Shown: one piece after another, positions 11,201 to 18,758 of the stretch
How positions within the stretch are numbered: position 1 is the first letter of the stretch
Layout: the number at the start of each line of letters is the position of its first letter
NCBI GenBank assembly: GCA_913058495.1
Contig: CAJXQC010000006.1
Span: forward strand, 62,001-126,000
Length of the DNA stretch: 64,000 nucleotides
Origin: an uncultured Balneola sp.
GTDB lineage: Bacteria; Bacteroidota; Rhodothermia; Balneolales; Balneolaceae
Direction of reading: 5' to 3'
Made by a program: the position numbers and the translations under genes
The notes under the pieces: generated by a model
Databases searched by the model: none
Told to the model about the DNA's origin: nothing
Seen by the model: only the letters and a program-made list of their open reading frames with translations

Positions 11201-14200
11201 TCGTACAATGTAGAAATCAGGATTTTGACCCTGAAGTTGTAACTACACGTGATGCTGATATTTCCGTAACCAAGACGGTGGACAATGCAAATCCGCTGGA
11301 AAATGAATCCGTTAATTTCACTATTACAGTTACAAACAATGGACCTGAAAGAGCTACCGAAGTAGATGTTAATGAAACATTGCCTTCCGGTTTGGCTTTA
11401 GTGCAAGCAACTCCAAGTCAGGGAACGTACAACCAGATCACTAAGACCTGGGCGATCGGTACTCTTAACAACGGTAGTTCTGTAACTATGAGTGTGGAAG
11501 CAACAGTAAACTCAGGTGTAACAGCTGATTCTCTGGTAAATAAAGCATACCTGTTGGGACTGAATCAGTTTGACCCGAATCAGGCAAACGATACATCTAA
11601 AGTAGCTATATACATCAGCAATAAAGTTGAAGGTATTGTTTTCAGAGACAAAACCGGAAACGGAATTACTGACGGAGACACAAACTTTGGCGATGCTTCC
11701 GGAGACCAACAAGCAGTAAAAGATGTGATCGTTCACTTGTTTAAAGATGGTGGTGATGGTCTGGCCGACGGTAGTGATGATGTGTTCTTAAGATCCGATA
11801 CAACTAATATTTCCGGTGCATTTACATTTCAGGTGGGACAAGATGCCGACTATTGGGTAGCCGTAAATTCTAAAACAGGAAATCTGACAAACGGTTCAAG
11901 TTGGGCCGAACAAGTTTATGCCCCGACAGGAGCGCTTTGCTCAGATGGAGCGGGTGGAATTGGAACAAAAGGTTCCGCAGGGAATTGCTTTGGAGGTAGA
12001 AGAGGAAATCAATCTGATAATCTGCCACTCGGAACTGAACCATCAAATACGGATCTTGCAAACGCTGAACATGTGGCAAAGTTCACTATGGCAAGTAATA
12101 ATGTTTCCGGGCTTAACTTTGGATTCAGCTTTAATGTGGTTACTGATACCAGAGACGGAGATGATGATCTTTCTTCAAACAGAAGTATTCAGGGTTCATT
12201 GAGACAATTCATTACTAATGCGAACGAGATCTCAGGCGCTAATACAATGAGATTTGTTCCGTCTGTAGCGACTAATGAAACAGGTAGTGGTGGCAACTGG
12301 TGGAAGATTACACTAAACTCAGAACTTCCTGCAATAACAGATCCTCTTACTACACTTGACGGTCGTTCTTTTGACCTGAACTCTCCGCTTTCTATCCTGA
12401 ATACAAACTCCGGTACGGTTGGAACCGGCGGCTCAGTTGGTATTGACGGAATTTCATTAAACACTTTTGAGAGAAAAGAACTGGAAGTAGATATTAATGA
12501 TGTTGGGAATAATGCACTTTCCATAAACAGCTCAGGCGCAGTTGTACTAAGACATTTCGCTCTGTTTAATAATAGTCGTTCCGTTTCTCTGGCTAATGTT
12601 GCAGGTGGAACTATTGAAAATAATATGATTGGTACCAGAGCAGACGGAACTGATCCAACAGGACTTAATCAATCTGATCTTGGTATTTTGATTACCGGAT
12701 CAGGTTCGCAAACACCGTTGATTCAAAGAAACTATATCGCTTATACAAAAGACAGCGGGGTGCGATCAGAAAATGGAAATGCCACTATTCAGTTCACTAA
12801 AAATGAGGTTTACAGAGCCGGCTCTTCTGTAAATAATGCAGATGGATTAGAAGGAGTCGGAACATGGTCAATTACCCAGAACTTATTCCATGAAAATGGA
12901 AAAACCAATGGAAGTGATGTTTACGGTGGAGCAGGTATAGAACTGGGTAATATTGCCGGAACGCAGACTACAGGTAACACGATCAGAAATAATACTATCA
13001 AAGATCAAAGAACTACAGGTATTAATGTTCTGAACAGGGTTTCAAGTACGCTGGTTGAGAAAAACATTATCACCGGAAATGGAACAGATTACACTTCAAG
13101 TCCATATAAAGGAGCCGGGGTTCGTTTAAGTTTCCCGGATGCTCAACCACAACAAGGTGTATTTATTACTAAAAACAGCTTCTCTAATAACAAGGGTCTT
13201 GCAATCGATATCGTTACTTCCGGTAACGGGCAAGCAGACGGTGTATCTCCTAACGATGGTGTAATAGAAAACGCCACTACAGAACCAAACAGAGGCCTCG
13301 ATTATCCTGTATTTACTTTAGCTACTGTTGATGGAAACCAGCTTACAGTTGAGGGTTATATAGGAAAAAACTCAACACGATTAACCGGTGTATATACCAT
13401 TGAAATTTATAAAGCTGCAGACGACGGAAATCAAGAGGGATTAATAGAAGAAGGTGGTTCGTTAATTCGTCCTCATGGAGAGGGACAAACTCTGATCGGT
13501 ACCATCAATACGAATGCAAACGGTACATTCAGTGAAACATTTACTGTTTCTTCAACAAGTATCGTTGTTAATGACAGAATAACCGCACTTACTTTTGATT
13601 CAGGAAATAACACTTCTGAATTTTCAACCAACCAACGAGTTGTAGCCACCGGAGTTACTGTAAACGGGTATGTATATAAAGATGACAACCACAACGCGCT
13701 GAGAGAAGGCGGAGAAAGTGGTATTGAAAATGTCACTATTGTTCTCTTTAACAAAAATCTGAATAACTGTAAGAGTGTTCTTACTGATGCGAATGGATTC
13801 TATCAATTCAGCAACGTTCTTAATGGTGAGTATGACCTGATTGAATCCTTTGGACAAAGTGTTCCTACACCGGATGTTTGTACTCCTGCAGAAACAGATC
13901 CGACCGATCATATTTCAACTACACCGAATTTAAGAACAGTTATAGTTAACAACCTTCCTGCACAACAAAACTTTGGTGATTACGAAGGTTCAAAAGTTAC
14001 AGGTACTGTTTTTACTGATAACGGAATCGGTGGCGGAACAGCTAATGACGCTGTGAAAAATGGAGGAGAGATTGGGATTAATGGTACAGTCGTTAAAGCA
14101 TTAACAGGTTCTGATGTATTGATTGAACAAACAACAGCGAATGCCAATGGTACTTATGAACTGTACATCCCGAAATCAACGGTACCAAGCGGTGGAACTG

Positions 14201-15057
14201 TTAAAATTCAAGAAGAAAATAAAGCTGCATATCTGACTATAGGCGGTGCATCAGGTACTACATCCGGTTCTTATGACAAAAATACTGATATCACAACTTT
14301 TACAAACACAGTTGGGTCTTCGTATATAGGTGTAGACTTTGCTGATGTACAAGTGAGTACATTTAATACAAATGGTAGTCAGAATGTGCTTCCGGGAGCA
14401 ACTGCTTTCTTCCAGCACACATTTGAAGCAAATACAGCCGGAAGTATAATATTTACAACGAACTCTGTAAACAACCCAAGTAATGTAACCTGGCCCGTTG
14501 TACTGTTCAATGATTTGAATTGTAATGGTTCTGTAGATAGTGGTGAAACAATTCTGGATGGGAGTACTCCTGTAGTTGTTACAGCTCAACAAACATTGTG
14601 TTTATTGCTGAAAGTTAGTGTCCCTCAAGGGCTTAATAACGGGTCAACAAGTAATACTACAATCTCTGCAGTGATGAGTTATTCCAATACTTCACCGGTG
14701 ATCGAACAAAATCTATCGAGAAGTGATCTTGTTACGGTAAATAATAGCGAAGCTGGTTTGGTACTGATAAAAACTGTAGATCAAAATCAGGCATTGCCGG
14801 GAGCAACTTTAACATATACGGTTAGTTATCAAAATAATGGAGATGAACCAATTAGCTCTCTTGAAATCATTGATAACACACCAAATTACACAACTTTCAA
14901 TACGGCAGCTTGTGGGAGTTTGCCAAACAATCTAACCGATTGTACGATTACAAGCCCATCTGTAGGTACTGCAGGCGGCATAAAATGGACATTTACAGGA
15001 ACACTGCAACCCGGGGGTACCGGAGTAGTAACATTTACTGTTAAAATTGATAATTAA
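5278..15057 (+). CDS. Giant secreted surface protein with Gly-rich, SwmB-like/FN3, GEVED, DUF11, beta-helix and SdrD-like domains (3259 aa)
   Basis: Starts at TTG 5278 directly after the previous stop. GGAGG at 5266-5270 lies 7 nt upstream, and the first 31 residues form a signal peptide ending TEDATAQ, which supports this start. Domains by nt: glycine-rich region 5400-6140; three SwmB-like domains (6150-6430, 6770-7050, 7375-7670) alternating with two FN3 domains; a GEVED domain with the DYGDAPNSYRT motif (8310-8810); DUF11 repeats at 8820-9200, 9205-9580, 10220-10590, 11250-11620 and 14740-15054; SdrD B-like domains at 11630-12130, 13650-13970 and 13990-14350; a right-handed beta-helix at about 12150-13300. 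There is no T9SS sorting domain. Known for these families: extracellular adhesin or S-layer-like architecture. It is probably co-transcribed with the barrel gene upstream and the response regulator downstream. Ligand and role unknown. Confidence 0.88.
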   Translation: MSIKKLTYQLRIAGLILAGFFFFLPTEDATAQVVVNETTLTSGSYTVPSGGEVTITIKGGDGGNGSNTIGGEGATAVATFAVNAGDVIRYVVGEAGVTHAGSSAGGGGSTGVYINDVLVMVAGAGGGGDNSNGALGLGGNSITAGDAGTGTGPGAAGTNGNGGGTTTNTAAAGGGGGVFSAGGSSDAGGGARADATTTDTSQLLDIANGGNGNGTGSAGGRGFTGGGGADSNYSGGGAGYSGGGGAGANGGAGGGGSFIAASATSSNFTAGSDGAGNENNGSIVIDYTNNPPELESSSISGTTLTLDYDETLDATSTPATGDFDVRVNGSSITVTNVSINNDILTLTVSPGVDLSDNVTIDYTAGTNPIQDQQGTQSVNLSNEAVTNNSPDNTPPGVPQNVSASAISGGAIRINFDDVDESNGSGVASYSVKRATSSGGPYSQVGTVSDNESISYTFTDNTPVNGTTYYYVVSAIDGSSNESANSTEVFATADGISPQLDSVIVKGETLTLYYDEPIDISSAPANSDYAVSVNSSNNPVSSLTISGNQVILTLTNVVQPGDNVELDYTPGINKIRDNVGNLASSLSNQAVTNQTAGFTPTPPQNVQAKAVSDGDIEISFLDVGTGGQIATYSVKRSTSQGGSYSQVGTVTDNESASYTFTDNTAANGITYYYVVTSLDGSSGESGFSSEVIAVSDDVAPVYETSLVGGNSLLLDYDEILDASSVPATTDFEVRVNGSQVSISSISITNVRVNIELANAIQQGDNVTFDYTPGTNRIRDLATNEAAAFTGTNAINYTSTNIPFGPDPCPIVNGNDASWACFDGTNNSTTISAKVGNVEIATVDAQGGTQTTFSPNALQEWSSGAFSGDQFNGPQANASGNTGNATSFDINIADGIPSDAFILSLNKLRPNSGNTSYTLEAFDGTNTKIAVNGWVTGQGMDGGVCTNSVNLNYTNANTTIEFQPVVSGNPSCTSSSNAIWFRVNTPGVERIEVRKTVASTDNIHVGLALVADYGDAPNSYRTSYNSRGNDPAFHILSNTGTNPVYFGGTVDADGNGASGSQANGDDSESSGIGSGDDEDAITILPVLRTNYSEYEVNLVCTSGAKVGGWLDLNQNGTFDNSEYAFAECISGAANLSWNGILGLITGDTFARFRIAPLTSSVASPYGIAVGGEVEDYPVSIQEPATPDLEIDKVVDNSTPVQGETITYTVSVTNPGEFEATNIQVTDDLPNGITYQSHSASQGTYNTSTNLWNIGSLAEGDTTTVTLTIVATVNSGTEGNTITNNAEITQLNENDPELNNNSASAGITVVSEASDIEVLKIVDNAVPIEGDFINYTISVTNQGPRDATNLKIIDQLPSGLTFQSANPSVGTYNNSTGIWDIGTFVNGASASLVINAQVDQNTEGSTIANTAAVQSVDQNDTNISNNSSTANITVDEASAPTSCNDRPLLRFTNYTLESGTALQLGAVYKFDSVLPGVYARIEIITDNNATLTDIDQTSGTTAFNEALSPRVQSADGNDAFMDFEISFYDSATNVQKYLSFAATSSDVDGNGASLKEYVGFQNLSSYTIESTTDLVIGSAGIYATYTPDNFNGVSSADPDFTNHTVYSAYTNEPKFRFRAGIQGGGSTSNRLYRLSFDPCEINNFSNPVSENIIDVSVTKAVDNVTPSVGDTVSYTITAKNEKGNAVGNVEVTDQLPAGLTYVSGTTTLGTYTNGTGIWDIGTLSGLQSATLTLKATVNTGQEGNTIKNTASFSNFTGGDGNQSNNSADVDIIVFDPSSGLTCSEPPLFNFSSNSLEQGIAGQVNAVYRFNNIASGLDALVRIKAISNANLSNIDNNTSGNSAANFSPLFQATQSGGYIDWEVKFVATGTTTPVKKDFAMTALDIDGFINPNDNSQSIRDFLGFTQNQSNSVQGGNNLTETTTGAFQFFTSTPATDGNGSLDFDHMAYIKYNYTSVFEFRTGSNLTNGYNIDRLVDIDFVQCRNQDFDPEVVTTRDADISVTKTVDNANPLENESVNFTITVTNNGPERATEVDVNETLPSGLALVQATPSQGTYNQITKTWAIGTLNNGSSVTMSVEATVNSGVTADSLVNKAYLLGLNQFDPNQANDTSKVAIYISNKVEGIVFRDKTGNGITDGDTNFGDASGDQQAVKDVIVHLFKDGGDGLADGSDDVFLRSDTTNISGAFTFQVGQDADYWVAVNSKTGNLTNGSSWAEQVYAPTGALCSDGAGGIGTKGSAGNCFGGRRGNQSDNLPLGTEPSNTDLANAEHVAKFTMASNNVSGLNFGFSFNVVTDTRDGDDDLSSNRSIQGSLRQFITNANEISGANTMRFVPSVATNETGSGGNWWKITLNSELPAITDPLTTLDGRSFDLNSPLSILNTNSGTVGTGGSVGIDGISLNTFERKELEVDINDVGNNALSINSSGAVVLRHFALFNNSRSVSLANVAGGTIENNMIGTRADGTDPTGLNQSDLGILITGSGSQTPLIQRNYIAYTKDSGVRSENGNATIQFTKNEVYRAGSSVNNADGLEGVGTWSITQNLFHENGKTNGSDVYGGAGIELGNIAGTQTTGNTIRNNTIKDQRTTGINVLNRVSSTLVEKNIITGNGTDYTSSPYKGAGVRLSFPDAQPQQGVFITKNSFSNNKGLAIDIVTSGNGQADGVSPNDGVIENATTEPNRGLDYPVFTLATVDGNQLTVEGYIGKNSTRLTGVYTIEIYKAADDGNQEGLIEEGGSLIRPHGEGQTLIGTINTNANGTFSETFTVSSTSIVVNDRITALTFDSGNNTSEFSTNQRVVATGVTVNGYVYKDDNHNALREGGESGIENVTIVLFNKNLNNCKSVLTDANGFYQFSNVLNGEYDLIESFGQSVPTPDVCTPAETDPTDHISTTPNLRTVIVNNLPAQQNFGDYEGSKVTGTVFTDNGIGGGTANDAVKNGGEIGINGTVVKALTGSDVLIEQTTANANGTYELYIPKSTVPSGGTVKIQEENKAAYLTIGGASGTTSGSYDKNTDITTFTNTVGSSYIGVDFADVQVSTFNTNGSQNVLPGATAFFQHTFEANTAGSIIFTTNSVNNPSNVTWPVVLFNDLNCNGSVDSGETILDGSTPVVVTAQQTLCLLLKVSVPQGLNNGSTSNTTISAVMSYSNTSPVIEQNLSRSDLVTVNNSEAGLVLIKTVDQNQALPGATLTYTVSYQNNGDEPISSLEIIDNTPNYTTFNTAACGSLPNNLTDCTITSPSVGTAGGIKWTFTGTLQPGGTGVVTFTVKIDN

Positions 15058-15067
15058 GGCTAAAAAA

Positions 15068-15463
15068 ATGCGTAGAGAAATAACAAAACCAATAGTATTT
15101 ATTGTTGAAGACAATGATGCTTACCGAGTACTTACAGGGAGAATGTTGGAACAGAGAGGATTTTTAGTTCTTTTATTTTCTGACGGATATAAAGCATTGG
15201 AAATGTTGGAATATATTATTCCGAATATAATTCTTTCAGATATACAAATGCCCGGCATGGACGGGTTTACTCTTCATGAAAAAATTGAAGATCTGTATCC
15301 AAACATTAAGGTGCCATTCCAATACATTTCATCCACCACGGAGAAAAGTGTAATTGAAAGAGCAAATTCTTTGAGTATAGAGCAACTGGTACAAAAACCT
15401 GCTAAACCCGAAGAACTTTCCAGAACCTTAAAAAGAGCTATAAATAAATTTGCTGCAGCGTAA
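15068..15463 (+). CDS. Single-domain response regulator (CheY-like receiver)
   Basis: 131 residues consisting only of a receiver domain. The acidic pair is in IVEDND (E14, D15), the phospho-acceptor Asp is D58 in ILSDIQMPGMDG, and the conserved Lys is in VQKPAKP. No output domain is present, so it acts by protein-protein contact or as a phosphate sink. I chose ATG 15068 over the in-frame TTG at 15047 because AAGG at 15056-15059 is spaced properly for it and the earlier codon would overlap the giant gene. It lies 10 nt after the giant surface-protein gene and is probably in its operon. The cognate kinase is not identifiable here. Confidence 0.88.
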   Translation: MRREITKPIVFIVEDNDAYRVLTGRMLEQRGFLVLLFSDGYKALEMLEYIIPNIILSDIQMPGMDGFTLHEKIEDLYPNIKVPFQYISSTTEKSVIERANSLSIEQLVQKPAKPEELSRTLKRAINKFAAA

Positions 15464-15515
15464 ATATTCCTGAATAAAAGTTTCATTTTATAGCTTGTTG
15501 AGATAGATTCTACGC

Positions 15516-16253
15516 ATGATCACAACCTCAAAAGCTATTGTACTTCGCTCTATCGATTATCAGGGTTCCAGTAAGATAATTACGGTACTAAGCCAAACGC
15601 ACGGAAAGATCGCTTTAATTGCAAAAGGTGCTAAAAAGCCCAAAAACAAGCTGGCAGGAACTATTGAAGTTGGAAATATACTCGAGGTTACTTATTACTA
15701 CAAAGCTTCAAGAAATATTCAAACACTTGCCGAAGCTTCCATTGAATACCAGTCTTTAAACTTCAGAAAAGACTTTGAACGAGCTTCCATACTTTATTCA
15801 ACTCTAGAGCTTATTTCTCAACTTATACATGAGAATGAAGAAAATGATCAGCTGTTTTTATTTTCAAGTACATTTATACAATGGCTTGGCGATGCAGAAC
15901 CGGTAACACTATCAGTTTTCCCTTATATACAATTAAGACTTGCTCAAATAGCCGGAGTGGGTTTAGTGGTTCAGAAGATCAATGAAAATGAAACAGTTTA
16001 TCTGAATATTAGTAGTGGAACATTAACCGAAAATCCTGATTCAGAATTATCATACAAGCTAACCAAAAACCAAGCGCTGTTTTTAAAAGTTGGAGTTAAT
16101 TCCAGGAATACTGAAATTTTTAATATCGATTTTGCAAATGTGGAATTAAAGCAACTTATTCATCATTTAGATGTTTACTTTAAATACCATATTGAAGGTT
16201 TTAAGGATAGAAGATCAGATACAATTTTTGAACAGATGCTAAAGGAGACTTGA
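15516..16253 (+). CDS. recO: DNA repair protein RecO
   Basis: 245 residues. The N-terminal OB-fold begins TTSKAIVLRSIDYQGSSKII and continues with THGKIALIAKGAKKPKNKLAG, both typical of RecO. The helical C-terminal part keeps the RLAQIAGVG segment. The CxxC zinc-binding cysteines found in many RecO proteins are absent. RecO loads RecA on SSB-coated DNA with RecR in RecF-pathway gap repair, in the cytoplasm. Length is normal. Its stop at 16251-16253 lies two bases before the ATG of the protease gene, so the two are probably co-transcribed. Confidence 0.9.
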   Translation: MITTSKAIVLRSIDYQGSSKIITVLSQTHGKIALIAKGAKKPKNKLAGTIEVGNILEVTYYYKASRNIQTLAEASIEYQSLNFRKDFERASILYSTLELISQLIHENEENDQLFLFSSTFIQWLGDAEPVTLSVFPYIQLRLAQIAGVGLVVQKINENETVYLNISSGTLTENPDSELSYKLTKNQALFLKVGVNSRNTEIFNIDFANVELKQLIHHLDVYFKYHIEGFKDRRSDTIFEQMLKET

Positions 16254-16255
16254 TC

Positions 16256-17770
16256 ATGAGAAAGAGAGACAGATTTTTAACCGGGATACTTTTGATCCTC
16301 ATTGGGGTATCGATAGGGACATTGTTTGCTTTATACACTATCAATGATGATCTGGCTCCGCTTTCAGAAGTACGGTATACTGAAATTAAGAAAAGCGAAT
16401 CACCCTTTTTTGAAGATGAAGAATTAGCAGACATTGATCCCCGGTTTGTTTTCAAAACCATAGCAACTAATGTAACTCCGTCTGTTGTGTATATTGAAAC
16501 AATTATCCCTGTTTCAGAAAACGGAGAGAGCAGTTCAGATAACTTTTGGAACCGGGTTATTCCCCGCAGAGCACGAACGGTGGGTTCCGGAGTCTTAATA
16601 ACAAGCGATGGTTATATCCTTACCAATAATCATGTAATTGAAGATGCGGTAGATAAAGGCATTAAAGTAGTATTGAACGATAAAAGAGAATATCCGGCAA
16701 AAGTTGTCGGATTAGATCCCAGTACAGATCTGGCAGTTATTAAAATAGAAGGGGAGAACCATTCAGCTATTACTGTTGGTAACTCAGAATCTGTGGATGT
16801 TGGAGAATGGGTTTTGGCGATCGGGAATCCATTTCGGCTTCGATCTACCGTTACTGCAGGAATTGTAAGTGCGTTGAGCAGGGACGTTCAGATCATTGAC
16901 GACAATTTCAGAATAGAGAGTTTTATTCAAACCGATGCTGCAATCAACAAAGGGAATAGTGGCGGAGCCTTAGTTAACACCAGCGGACAATTAGTAGGAA
17001 TAAATACCGCGATTGCTTCTCAAAGTGGAAGTTATCAGGGATATGGATTTGCTGTACCTGTGAACTTAGCTATGAAAGTGGCTACAGATCTGATTGAATT
17101 TGGTGAAGTTCGCAGAGCTTTGCTTGGAGTCAGTATCGCTTCCGTAGATTATAACAGAGCAGTGGATATTGGACTGGAAGAAGTAAAAGGAGTGGAGATC
17201 ATCGTAATTACAGAAGATGGTGCTGCTTATGAAGCAGGTTTAGAACTTGGGGATGTTATTCTGGAAGTGAATGGAGTGGAAGTAAATGAATCGAATCAGC
17301 TTCAGGAAAAAATAGCCATCGTAAGACCCGGTGAAAAAGTTGAACTTACGATCTGGCGGGATGGGCAAGAATTCAGTCAATCCGTTGAACTAAAGATGCT
17401 TGAGCAACAACAGATCAATGATCTGGTTGGGATTCCGGAATCTCCGCAAGAAGAAGAAAATGAGCCCGAAGTTTTTGAGTTGGACGTAGATTTCCATGAA
17501 TTCGATCTTGGCTTCAGAGTCATTGAAGTACCGGTTCAAAACGGACAGCTAAATCAGTTGATCGTCTCAATAGTTTATAAGTATTCAGAGGCTTGGAACA
17601 GAGGCTTAAAAAAGAATCAGAAAATAATTTCTGTAGATGAAATTGAGGTTGAAGATCTCGAAAGTTTAAAAGAACTTATCACTGAAAATTTAAATAAGAA
17701 TAAGGCTGTAACTATAGAGGTGCTTAATGAAGATAGTGCCCGTGGTTATATAGAACTAAAAGATAATTGA
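16256..17770 (+). CDS. HtrA/Deg-family serine protease, membrane-anchored, two PDZ domains
   Basis: 504 residues from ATG 16256, which has AGGAG at 16243-16247; a TTG at 16250 is too close to that site. One N-terminal hydrophobic segment (residues 8-28) anchors or exports the protein to the periplasm. The catalytic triad is visible: His126 in TNNHVIED, Asp158 in STDLAVIKI, Ser235 in GNSGGALV. PDZ1 spans roughly residues 290-380 (LGVSIASV... EAGLELGDVILEVNG) and a weaker PDZ2 roughly residues 420-500 (NRGLKKNQKIISVDEIEV). These proteases degrade or refold misfolded envelope proteins, a plausible need in a cell exporting multi-kilodalton surface proteins. The stop overlaps the next ATG (TGATG). 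Confidence 0.93.
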   Translation: MRKRDRFLTGILLILIGVSIGTLFALYTINDDLAPLSEVRYTEIKKSESPFFEDEELADIDPRFVFKTIATNVTPSVVYIETIIPVSENGESSSDNFWNRVIPRRARTVGSGVLITSDGYILTNNHVIEDAVDKGIKVVLNDKREYPAKVVGLDPSTDLAVIKIEGENHSAITVGNSESVDVGEWVLAIGNPFRLRSTVTAGIVSALSRDVQIIDDNFRIESFIQTDAAINKGNSGGALVNTSGQLVGINTAIASQSGSYQGYGFAVPVNLAMKVATDLIEFGEVRRALLGVSIASVDYNRAVDIGLEEVKGVEIIVITEDGAAYEAGLELGDVILEVNGVEVNESNQLQEKIAIVRPGEKVELTIWRDGQEFSQSVELKMLEQQQINDLVGIPESPQEEENEPEVFELDVDFHEFDLGFRVIEVPVQNGQLNQLIVSIVYKYSEAWNRGLKKNQKIISVDEIEVEDLESLKELITENLNKNKAVTIEVLNEDSARGYIELKDN

Positions 17771-18309
17771 TGAAAAACTTTTCCAAAACGGCACTAATGA
17801 GCGTAGTACTTTTAACGATTGCATGTTCCGGTGCTAATGAACTTTCCAATAATAATCCACCAGAGACCAATGCTCTTTACCCGTCCTGGTATGGTGCTTA
17901 TGAGTTTTCATCTGACTCAACAGATTTTTATGCCCGTGCTACAGCTGTGGCATCTGATGCAGATATGGCAAAAACAAGAGCAGAGAAAGAAGCCCGTGCT
18001 TTACTGGAAAGCTACATTGCTAAAGAATTAGAAGATGTAAGATCTGAACTGGAAAGGGATGGCTCAAGCATAGTTAAAGAACCGAATTTTCTCCTGATGT
18101 TGCGCAATGCGCATAGTAAAATTGAAGAACAAGCCAGAGTTAGTCGTACAGAAGCTGTGATGAAAGATGGAGTTTACAGAGGATTTGCTATGGTTGAGAT
18201 TGTAAAAAAGGATGTAAATGACTTAATTGAAAGCGGTTTGAACTCAAATAGTCAGTATAGAAGAGAATTTGTTGGTTCAACAGGTTATAAAGAGTTATTT
18301 GATAACTAA
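17770..18309 (+). CDS. Small lipoprotein, LPP20-like
   Basis: 179 residues from ATG 17770, which shares its A with the protease stop (TGATG). The lipobox is LLTIAC followed by SG, so Cys19 is the predicted lipidated residue. The body contains an Ala/Glu/Lys-rich segment (YARATAVASDADMAKTRAEKEARALLES) and a conserved-looking VYRGFAMVEI strand, resembling LPP20-type lipoproteins that process a run of small residues and end in an aromatic strand. Translationally coupled to the HtrA-type protease, so an envelope role is likely. Specific function unknown. Confidence 0.75.
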   Translation: MKNFSKTALMSVVLLTIACSGANELSNNNPPETNALYPSWYGAYEFSSDSTDFYARATAVASDADMAKTRAEKEARALLESYIAKELEDVRSELERDGSSIVKEPNFLLMLRNAHSKIEEQARVSRTEAVMKDGVYRGFAMVEIVKKDVNDLIESGLNSNSQYRREFVGSTGYKELFDN

Positions 18310-18328
18310 ACTGCATAATTATGTAGTT
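18309..18328. promoter_or_regulatory. 20-bp palindromic operator candidate, site A
   Basis: AACTGCATAATTATGTAGTT is palindromic at 18 of 20 positions. It begins on the last base of the lipoprotein stop codon and lies 54 nt before the small orphan gene at the head of the signalling island. It is one of five intergenic copies of AACTRC-N8-GYAGTT in the window. Proposed binding site for the NarL-type regulators encoded nearby (inference). Confidence 0.55.
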
Positions 18329-18382
18329 TTTGAAGTCAGTTTAATAACTATTATAATTTTAACTACTAATTAAATATACATT

Positions 18383-18757
18383 ATGCCAAAGCCTATTTTT
18401 AATAACGATCTTAATAAAAATATTAAAGTCTTCGCTGAGATTGATGGTGGACCTAGATCAGGAATTGGCCCCAATGGTGAATCTGAACTTGGAAAAGAAG
18501 GAAGTACCAGCTTACCTGATGAACTAGAATTCACCAAATATGATATTAATAAGGAAGTAAAAATAATTATTGAGTTAGACAAGATTCCTAATAATTCCAA
18601 GGGCGAAGGTTTTGTATATGCTTTTGGTGAAAAAATGGGAAGAGCTCCACATCATATTGAAGTTAAAAGAAGTGGAAATGATTTTACTTTAATAATTCAT
18701 TATAAAAATGCCGGAAGCGTTACAGATGTGGATCCCCTAGTAAAACATCCAGGCTGA
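18383..18757 (+). CDS. Small orphan protein upstream of sensor kinase 1 (124 aa)
   Basis: ATG start, 124 residues, no signal peptide, lipobox or membrane segment, so probably cytoplasmic. Composition is charged, with a Gly/Pro-rich early stretch (IDGGPRSGIGPNGESELGKE) and later beta-like segments (KIIIELDK, DFTLIIHYKNAG). I recognise no family. It is framed by the palindromic operator A on its 5' side and by the sensor kinase, whose predicted non-AUG start lies two bases after its TGA. That placement suggests a regulatory or accessory partner of the kinase. The ORF is intact and reasonably coding-like, but without homologues in hand the call is moderate. Confidence 0.6.
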   Translation: MPKPIFNNDLNKNIKVFAEIDGGPRSGIGPNGESELGKEGSTSLPDELEFTKYDINKEVKIIIELDKIPNNSKGEGFVYAFGEKMGRAPHHIEVKRSGNDFTLIIHYKNAGSVTDVDPLVKHPG

Positions 18758-18758
18758 T

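Noticed and set aside
18300-18382. Palindrome at 18309 as a transcription terminator of the lipoprotein operon
   Set aside because: The arms are A/T-rich with a weak stem; the same sequence recurs at sites that are not ends of transcription units.
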